Below, piece by piece: positions 56,432 to 64,000 of a DNA stretch of 64,000 nt. Origin of the DNA: Impatiens glandulifera (Eukaryota; Streptophyta; Magnoliopsida; Ericales; Balsaminaceae). The notes beneath the pieces were generated by a model. It did not search any database. It had not been told where the DNA came from and saw only the letters and a list, made by a program, of their open reading frames with translations. A program made the translations under genes and the position numbers. The stretch is taken from NCBI RefSeq assembly GCF_907164915.1, contig NC_061862.1, positions 4,716,358 through 4,780,357 on the forward strand. Reading direction: 5' to 3'. Positions within the stretch are counted from its first letter, which is position 1. The number at the start of each line of letters is the position of its first letter.

Positions 56432-56539
56432 TTTAGATGATTGATAGGGTTTGAGAAGACAAGAGAATGCTGAGAGATTTTGAGAGCTTAGAGAGAGAAA
56501 GCTGATTCGCGTAGGAGTGAAATGAAATACCCAAGGACT

Positions 56540-56549
56540 CCTTATATAG
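56540..56549 (-). promoter_or_regulatory. TATA box of accessory gene C (right element)
   Basis: CCTATATAAG on the - strand, about 110 bases before the ATG at 56,431. The leader holds CTTTCTCTCTCTAAGCTCTC. Confidence 0.6.
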
Positions 56550-57029
56550 GCGCGGTTTGGAAACCCAACCGTCCCATCAACTCTTGGCGGGAGTTTTCCC
56601 TCCAAGCCGAAGAGGCGGCAAACCGCGGGCGGGAGACCAAAGGGCGGCAATTCAAGCGGCGGGAATCGAGAAGGCGCCAATTCAATGGGCGGTAAGGCTG
56701 GAGGTGGGAAGTTTGAGCGGGAGTTTTGAGCGGGATATTTCCCTCCAAAATTTTCGATTTCTACTTTGATGACGCTGCGGTATTTTTATTTTAACCGGAA
56801 AGCAGAATTTTTTTTTGCAATCTTTTGAGTTTGAGCGGTTTTCTTTGAGACCGGATAAGAGCGCGGTTATTTGACAATATTATCCGGTTACTTAGATGAA
56901 TGTTTATTGTGTTCACCCGGTTATTTAGACTTGAAATAGAATTTCATTGAATGAAAAAGTACAAGATAGAAACCGAAATCGATAAATGAATCGGTTTGAG
57001 AATGGAAATACATAAGAAATAAGGCTAAC

Positions 57030-57731
57030 TTATGTAATAATTACCCTAGAGAACCTATCTTCCACCCCATCAATGTCAAGAATGTTCGAAGGAGATGCCG
57101 GTGTGCCCGGTCCAAATTCTGGGCGCTATTTGAGAATAAGCCGGCTGATGTGAGGAGTATAACCGAGACCTTTCTTGGTTAGCACCATGTTCTTCAGGTT
57201 CTGAAAAATGACCGTTGACCAATTGATGGTCGTATTGCTAACGATATGGGTCATTATGTCGTAGGTTCTCTTGGAGTAGCGCTGATCTGGGGATTGACAG
57301 ATGATAGAGCGAGTCACAATCTCAAGAAGGAGTTGGATGTGATGAGCAAGACGGGTTTTTAACCCATGGTTTTCCACCGGAACATCGGTTCCAGAGAAGA
57401 ACTGTGCGTGGTCGGCTGCAGTACTTCCCACCTGGGTTGGGAAGTCAGAAAACCCTTCTGTGGGCAAGTTGAACATGGAGGCAAATTCGGCTTCATCAAG
57501 CCAGAAAGTGTGGTCTCTCACCGTGGAGACGATGTAGTTGCCTCTGATGCAAGCGCTTCTATAGAAGGTCTTAACATCCTCAATCAGTATGGGACCGGAT
57601 TCTTCGAGAAATGTTCGAAGACCGTTGTCAATAAGAGATTAAAACATGATCTCTTTTGTTTCGACGTCCTCATGTTCCATACACGATTCGAAGTCGATGC
57701 TCAAGAAGTTTCCTAAGGTTCGGCTTGGCAT
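57030..57731 (-). pseudogene. Accessory gene B of right element, two stops
   Basis: The start at 57,731 reads MPSRTLGNFLSIDFESCMEH and the stop is at 57,030, giving 234 codons, the same as the intact copy at 12,973-13,674. Conserved stretches are GLRTFLEESGPILIEDV, FASMFNLPTEGFSDF, VENHGLKTRLAHHIQLL and GLGYTPHISRLILK. Two in-frame stops (about 57,640 and 57,126) break it; there is no frameshift. Confidence 0.8.
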
Positions 57732-57832
57732 GATTCTGACTTTTGCTAAGAGAGATGGAGAGTTCAAGAGAGTTCAAGAGACTTCAAAAGAGTTTTGTGT
57801 TTAGGATGTGTTGGGTTGATTAGAGGATAGCC

Positions 57833-57843
57833 CTTTATATAGG
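57833..57843 (-). promoter_or_regulatory. TATA box of accessory gene B (right element)
   Basis: CCTATATAAAG on the - strand, about 105 bases before the ATG at 57,731, with a CT-rich leader ending CTCTTAGCAAAAG. Confidence 0.6.
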
Positions 57844-58207
57844 TTCGGTTTTGGAGGGAAAATATTAGCATTGAATGTCAGTTTTGTCTCATTAAGGAAG
57901 AGAATATTTATGTTTCCAAAACGCATTGGGAAGGAGTTACTTTTAATTAATTGCGGAGCTCGAGGTGGGATTTGGTTGAAAAGTAACCAAGTTAGTTGGG
58001 TATTGATTGCTCAGGTGGTTGGGGGTTACTACATTAATTAAATATTACTTTTCATTAATAACCCATTGAAAAGTAACCGATACACATCGAAGATGACTTA
58101 GACTAAAACCGAAGAGAACATAGATAAAACCGAAATGATCATAAGGATGTTGAACAAAGATACACCCGGTGCGTGCAGCAAAATGACCGGGTGTAGGAAG
58201 GAGTGAC

Positions 58208-58968
58208 TTAATAACCGCTGGATGTGACCGCACCGTTGGGGTTGTTGCGACGGTTCCTCCTCTTCTAATCCTTCTCGAACCGCTCATAGAAGGAGTCGGT
58301 TACTTCCTTGGTTAGCACTTGAGCTTGATTCAGACCTTCGCCTGGACAGGTCGGTACGCCAAGCTCAAGAAGCAGACAGCTCAGCTGGGGAACGAGGCCG
58401 ACTATTCGAACGCTAATCATCCAGATTAGAACGTCGAACAGTACTCTTGACCAGTTAACCGGTGTCCCGGTGGTGATGGCAGCCATCATGTTAAAGGAAG
58501 CGGTAAAGTAGGTATTCGCACATCTCTTCCTAAGATGCTTCGACCTATCACGTCATTGAGGAGCTGATATTCAGCCCTCAATAATGATTTTGTGCCATGG
58601 TCATCGACAGGTTGGTTAGACCGGGCAAAAGTTAGAGAGATCTCAGCCTTTAAGTCGGCCGGAACGTTAAGATCTATTAAACCTTGCTTTGGCAAGCCAA
58701 AGCACCTCCCAAAGTCATTCTCCGTGAAGTCGAATACTATACCGCCCACCTTCGACTGGATATGGGTGTCAAAGTGCGGTGTGCCTTTGAAAACCATTGC
58801 GCTGTACAGGAACTCTAGAATAGATTCTGGATAGATGACATGCTTGTCATCAAGGAAGTATTGAAGACATGTGTCTTCAAGAGATTTGATCATTTTGAAC
58901 ACATCATAGTGTTAAGTGCTCTTCGCAGATTTGAAGTCTACTTGGAAGATGTTTGGAAACTAAGACAT
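58208..58968 (-). pseudogene. Accessory gene A of right element
   Basis: The start at 58,968 is followed two codons later by TAG (MS-stop-FPNIFQVDF); a second stop is near 58,912. The frame then runs MFKMIKSLEDTCLQYFLDD, VIYPESILEFLYS, VFDFTENDFGRCFGLPKQGL to a frameshift near 58,520. The second half holds TPVNWSRVLFDVLIWMI and GVPTCPGEGLNQAQV, with a TAG at 58,265 before NPNGAVTSSGY. It is the first gene after pol, and the one most like the classic envelope position of SIRE elements, but I see no signal peptide or membrane span. Confidence 0.75.
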
Positions 58969-59028
58969 TTTTGTCTTAGTGAGGGAATGAGTTATGACTT
59001 GTGATTGTTTTGATTAAGGTTTGTTCAT

Positions 59029-59037
59029 CTTATATAC
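59029..59037 (-). promoter_or_regulatory. TATA box of accessory gene A (right element)
   Basis: TATATAAGA on the - strand, about 62 bases before the ATG at 58,968, matching the spacing in the left element. Confidence 0.5.
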
Positions 59038-59553
59038 TAGTAGAGAGAGAACCCTATTATCCAGGTATCACAGATGATAATGTCTATTAACCAGAGGGTA
59101 ACAGGTTTTGCATAAAATAAGCATGTCTACAAACTAGGGGTGTTGGTCATAAACCTGGACCATGAAAGATATCAAATCTTCACGTCTTTTTAGGTGTGAC
59201 CATTTTACTTTGAAAAAAAAATGTTTCAGGACAGATAAGTTTAAACATAGATAATTATTCCACTTTTGTTTGAAGTTCAAATAATCTAAGATAACCTATT
59301 TCCGAACCGGTCAGTTATCAGTTGTTCGTCCCGGTGCGGTTATTCGGTGCATGCACTAAATAACCGGCCGGTTTACTCTGTCTGATAGACCAGGCGGTTC
59401 TTCTATAGGTACCTTGAGAATTTGAAGTTCAACAGTTTAGGAGGAACTACCGGTTTTGTCTGTCCGAACTGAATTCCTTTAAGCATTCTTAGGAAGGATC
59501 TGACTAATATCGGTTAAACCGAGAGTAAGTCTAAATTGAGAGAACTTAGCTTC

Positions 59554-62500
59554 CTATAGAGGCTTGGTGAAGATATCGGCTACTTGTTGATCTGTCGATA
59601 CGTATTCCAGCCGGATATGCTTCAGCATGACATGTTCCCGAATGAAGTGGTGCCTTATATCAATGTGCTTGGTTTTGGAGTGTAGAACCGGATTGTAAGT
59701 GATTGCTATGGCACTTGTGTTGTCACAGAAGATCAGAGACTCTTCGGCTATTACACCGAAGTCCATCAGTTGTTGTTGGATCCAAAGGAGTTGTGAACAA
59801 CAGCTTCCGACCGCCAAGTATTCAGCTTCTGCGGTGGATGTGGCCACTGACGTTTGTTTCTTGCTGTGCCATGAAACAAGCCGGTCACCTAGAAATTGAC
59901 ATGTTCCGCTGGTGCTTTTTCTATCAATCTTGCAACCTGCGTAGTCTGCATCTGAATAGCTCATTAGGTTGAAGGATGAGTCCTTTGGATACCACAGGCC
60001 GACATCAGGTGTTCCCTTTAGATATTTCAAGATCCTTTTTGCGGTTGTGTAGTGGGATTGTTTTGGATTGGCTTGAAATCTCCCACACACCAACTGCAAA
60101 TAGAATATCCGGTCTACTTGCTGTTAGGTATAGGAGAGAACCGATGATGCCCCGGTAGGCTATCTGGTCTACCGATTGACCCTCATCATCCTTGTCCAGT
60201 TTAACCGATGAGCTCATTGGAGTAGCCGCTGAGGAGCATGTGTCCATCCCAAACTTCTTTAGAAGCTCCTTGGTGTACTTAGGTTGGCTAATAAAAGTTC
60301 CTTCTTCGAGTTGTTTAACCTGAAGACCTAGGAAGAAACTTAATTCTCCCATCATACTCATTTCAAACTTGTTAGTCATCAGGGTTGAGAATTTATCACA
60401 TAGCTTAGGATCGGTTCATCCGAAAATGATATCATCCACATAGATTTGAACAAGTAGGATATGTTCCTTCTTCTCAAATTTAAATAATGTTTTATCCACT
60501 GAGCCGATGGTGAAGTCATGTTTTAACAAGAATGCGGTTAGTGTGTCATACCAGGCTCTAGGTGCTTGCTTTAGACCGTATAAAGCTTTATTTAACCGGT
60601 ATACATGGTTTGGAAATTCAGCACTTTTGAAACCGGGTGGTTGTTCAACATACACCTCCTCACGTAGGTCACCATTCAAAAATGCACTTTTAACATCCAT
60701 CTGAAAAACCTTAAAGTTTTTAAATGCAGCAAAGGCTAGAAAAATCCTAATAGCTTCAATCCTAGCTACAGGTGCAAATGATTCTTCAAAATCAATGCCT
60801 TCTTCCTGTTTGTAACCTTGTGCCACTAATCTGGCTTTGTTCCTCGTGACCAAACCGTCTTCATTGAGTTTATTTCTAAATACCCATCTTGTTCCTATGA
60901 CCGGTTGATCTTTCGGTCTAGGGACTAGGTACTATACTTTATTACTCTCGAACTGGTTTAGCTATTCTTGCATTCCCAAGATCCAATCCAGATCTGACAA
61001 TGCTTCATCTATTCTTTTCGGCTCAATCTGGGATATAAAAGCGGAATTAAAATATTCCTCCAGAATTTGACACCTAGTTCGAACAGGTTCCGAAGGGTCA
61101 CCTATAATTTGCTCAGGAGGATGTTTGGTCTTCCTTTTGAAATTTGGTTCAGAGGTGTCTACCAAATTACCGTTTGCTTGATCAAGGCTAGACATATCGG
61201 TAGGCTGAACAGGATTGTCAGACCGACCGATTTCCTCGGTTTGGACCGAAGTGTCAGCTTCCTGTTGTGGAACAACTTGATCCGGTTGGGTTTCATTATT
61301 ACCCATTTGGTCATGGACAAACCGCCTGAAAACCGGAGTTTCATCTTCACTATCAGAATGGATATTGGTATTTTCCAATCTGTTGTGTAGATCAAAGCAT
61401 GATGCAGTATTACTTTCAACCGATTCATCGAAAACCACGTGAAGTGATTCCTCCATGGTTAAAGTTCTATTGTTATACACTCTATATGCTTTACTCACTA
61501 CTAAGTAACCTAACATGATCCCAGTATCGATTTTCGCATCAAAAGCAGATAAATAGGTTTTTCCATTTATATGAATATATCATTTACATACGAAAATCTT
61601 AAGGTACTTAAGATTGGGAACCCTGTTAAAGTATACTTCATACGGTGTATTGTTGTGAAACTTGTTAATTAGAGACCGGTTTTGTGTATAACATGCAGTG
61701 TTGATAGCCTCAGCCCAAAATTTCTGAGCGATGCCCGAATCGGCTATCATGGACCGTGCGACTTCCTTGAGAGTTCGGTTTTTTCTCTCGGCCAGGTCAT
61801 TTTGTTGAGGAGTCCTAGCACTGGACAACTAGTGTCTAATACCGGATTCATCAAGAAATGCGGTTAAAGTACTATTGGTAAATTCGGTACCTCTATCACT
61901 TCTAATGCTATTAATGCGAGTTGATTTTTCATTTTGCAAACGTTTAAGTAGTGTGATCAATTTGGCTGCGGTTTCACGTTTGGATAGTAAGAATATTACC
62001 CATGTAAATCTAGAGTAATCATCAATAACTACCATGGTGTAAAGCATACCACCTAGGCTAATGACCTGAATCGGTCCAAATAAGTCCATGTGAAGGAGAT
62101 CTAAGCACCGACTAGATTGAATGTTTCCTTTACTCTTAAAGGTTGACTTAGTCTGTTTACCCATTTGACATGCTGAACAAACCTTATCCTTATTAAACAC
62201 TATGTCAGGAATACCTTCAACTAGCTTTTTACCGCGAATGTAGTTTAAGGTTTTCATGTTTAGATGATTTAGTCTCTTATGCCATAACCAAGTTTGATCA
62301 GTCTTAGCTATCATGCATACAGGATATTCTACCTTAGTTTTCCAGTCTACCTTGTAGATATTTCCTAGCCTATTTCCGGTTAGTAGTATGGTACCTTGAG
62401 AGTTCTTAACTAAGCATGCATGTTTAAGAAATTCTACCGTGTATCCAGCATCACACATTTGACTAATGCTTAACAAGTTAAAACGTAGGTTTTCTACTAA

Positions 62501-64000
62501 TAGCACATTATCAATTGTTAGATTACCATGGACAATCTTACCCTTGCCCACAGTTCTACCTTTTGAGTTGTCACCGAAAGTGATTAGTGCATCGGTTTTT
62601 ATTCTGATGTCGGTTTGCAGGTTGTTGTTCCTGGTCATATGCCTGGAGCAACCACTATACAAGTACCATTCAGAGTTTCCTAGCCGCTTCTTTATGTCCT
62701 GCAAAATGTACATATTTACAACTATTTGGTACCCACATTCACTTGGGTCCACATGCGATTAGTCCCTTGGGCATCCAAACTTTGACAAATCGGACGACTT
62801 TCTTTGCTAAGGTCTTAACCGTCCTTTTGGCACTCGGTTTTGGATACTTCGGTTCTCCTGCGAAAGCCTTAAACGAGGGTGATTTGTAATTTGTCCTACG
62901 CGGTCGATGATTGGCTCCCCTATTCTTGAGCAGGTCGGCTTTTCTTTTCTCAGGGTCAAGCCATTTCTCAGAGGCAGTTGGACCTACATAGGTTAGTTTT
63001 TCTTCCGTATAGTATACGGTCAATTCCTCTTCAGCGGTTAAGGAGCTTCTAACAAATCTTATGATGGGAAGCTCGTTCTTTGAGAACCTTACTCTTTCTA
63101 CGAGTTTATGGTTTTTGGATCTATCGTCTATGTATCCTAAACCGAACATGCAAGTAGGGTGTCTCTTATAACTACACATCTTATTCACCATATCACTAAA
63201 TCTTTTATATGCGGCCATCTTATACTGGAGTCGGGCATTTTCCTCCTCGGTTAATTCTCGAACTAGTTCACTAGACGATTCGATCTTGAGTAATGGTTCC
63301 GGTGCTAACTCGGTTTCTAAGGTAGGAATTTTGTCAAATTTCGTGACCTTTGGTTCGGTTAGGACAGGTTTTTCCGGTTCGGTCTATATGGGTACTATGG
63401 GGTCGGTTCTAAATTTGAGTTGCTTAGGTAATAAGGCTAACAGGTTCTTATACTCTTCTACCATACCATTAAATGCATTATATAACTCATCTTTAGTAAA
63501 TTCTTCAAAGGGAGAGTCAAATACATGTTCCTCATTTGCCATGAGGCATGTGAGTTCATCATCACTGTCACTGTGAGCCCATAGACTTCCTCCATCATCG
63601 GTTATCAGTGCTTTTTGAACTTCACTTCCTTCACCGGTTTGTTGATAGTTATTTCGGTTATTTTGGTAATCCGGTTTCCGGTCATCCCTCCTCGGTTTTC
63701 TGCATTCCCACTTAAAATGTCCCAAACAGTTACAGTTATAACACCTTACATTGGATTTATCACCATAGTTGTAGTTTGTTGGTTGGCTTCTTTTCATAAA
63801 CCTCCCAAACTTCTGTGTAAGCATTGCCATGGCATCCTCGGTGAACTGTTCGGCGGTTCTGATCGGTGCAGGGGCAGGTGCAAGTGCAGCCGGTTCTGTG
63901 GACGTGATCAGTGCTCTAGTTGAGGTTGAGGCTGAGACTTCTTCTTCAGTCCTAGATCTCATTTCCAACTCATATGCCTTAAGATCTTCGAATACATCGT
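59554..64000 (-). pseudogene. Copia gag-pol of right element (SIRE-like), decayed
   Basis: Gag (64,000-62,740) has a CCHC knuckle CYNCNCLGHFKWEC near 63,720. The protease near 62,660 reads WYLYSGCSRHMT; the catalytic Asp of the DSG motif is Tyr. The integrase has HKRLNHLN...CSACQMGK (HHCC), HMDLFGP, IRSDRGTEF and, after a stop, QQNDLAERKNRTL. Reverse transcriptase (60,960-60,010) runs from [20 protein letters not shown] to YVDDIIFG at 60,416. RNase H (60,099-59,554) holds SYSDADYAG, STAEAEYLA, FCDNTSAI and ADIFTKPL. About six in-frame stops (63,384; 61,829; 61,580; 60,962; near 60,920; 60,416) and two frameshifts (near 62,745 and 60,095) break one long frame. Gag starts beyond the window. Confidence 0.9.

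Larger units (their letters stand above)
52287..64000 (-). mobile_element. Large SIRE-like copia element with three accessory genes (right element)
   Basis: Read from right to left: gag-pol (from beyond 64,000 to 59,554), accessory genes A (58,968-58,208), B (57,731-57,030) and C (56,431-53,895), polypurine tract (53,583-53,571), 3' LTR (53,569-52,287). The 5' LTR lies outside the window, so the element exceeds 11.7 kb and is probably 13-14 kb. The large size and the extra coding region after pol suit the SIRE/Maximus lineage; the lineage call is from remembered motifs. Confidence 0.9.

Noticed and set aside
58208..58968. Accessory gene A as a retroviral-type envelope
   Set aside because: It has the right position after pol, but no signal peptide, transmembrane span or fusion-peptide-like segment, and it resembles genes B and C instead.

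Overview
This window is nuclear DNA of a flowering plant, probably a eudicot. The background is very AT-rich. It carries plant LTR retrotransposons (Ty1/copia with tRNA-iMet primer sites, Ty3/gypsy of Tat type), CACTA-, Mutator- and hAT-like DNA elements, a LINE tail, U6 snRNA copies with the plant upstream element, and broken copies of the plant DnaJ/DUF3444 family. The accessory proteins of the large copia element resemble, from memory, predicted proteins of Lamiales such as Gesneriaceae; that is a weak hint and was not searched. No intact ordinary host gene is visible.

Layout. 1-5,230: a CACTA-like piece with a Mutator-type MITE inside it, one arm of a 2-kb inverted duplication, and a remnant DnaJ/DUF3444 pair. 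5,230-8,853: AT-rich repeat, then a decayed Tat-type gypsy pol. 8,854-10,155: the 5' end of a Tork-like copia on the + strand. 10,156-17,301: an internally deleted SIRE-like copia on the - strand, whose pol is lost but whose three accessory genes remain. 17,302-18,351: a small repeat piece and a second gypsy fragment. 18,415-32,772: a giant palindrome with arms of about 7 kb and an 11-base centre; each arm carries a CACTA-like element, a U6 copy and a LINE tail. 32,432-33,055: possible exons of an unrecognised gene at the right palindrome border. 33,448-51,538: rearranged copies of a divergently oriented pair of DnaJ/DUF3444 genes, mixed with gypsy fragments, a Helitron-like tRNA-related tandem array, nested MITEs and copied palindrome pieces. 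52,287-64,000: the 3' LTR, accessory genes and gag-pol of a second, larger SIRE-like copia on the - strand, running off the right edge.

Two systems deserve most attention. First, the SIRE-like copia family carries three accessory genes (A, B and C, in element order) between pol and the 3' LTR. All lie in the element's sense direction. Their N-terminal regions resemble one another, and each has its own TATA box at a spacing from the start codon that is similar in both elements. In the left element pol has been deleted, yet gene B (12,973-13,674) is still open. Second, a divergent pair of DnaJ/DUF3444 genes (called alpha and beta here) has been copied four or five times in both orientations and is decaying. 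Its J domain lacks the HPD motif.

The history appears to be repeated segmental and inverted duplication, with transposons inserting between rounds. Insertions present in one copy and absent from another give relative ages. Similarity statements come from reading by eye; nothing was aligned or searched computationally.
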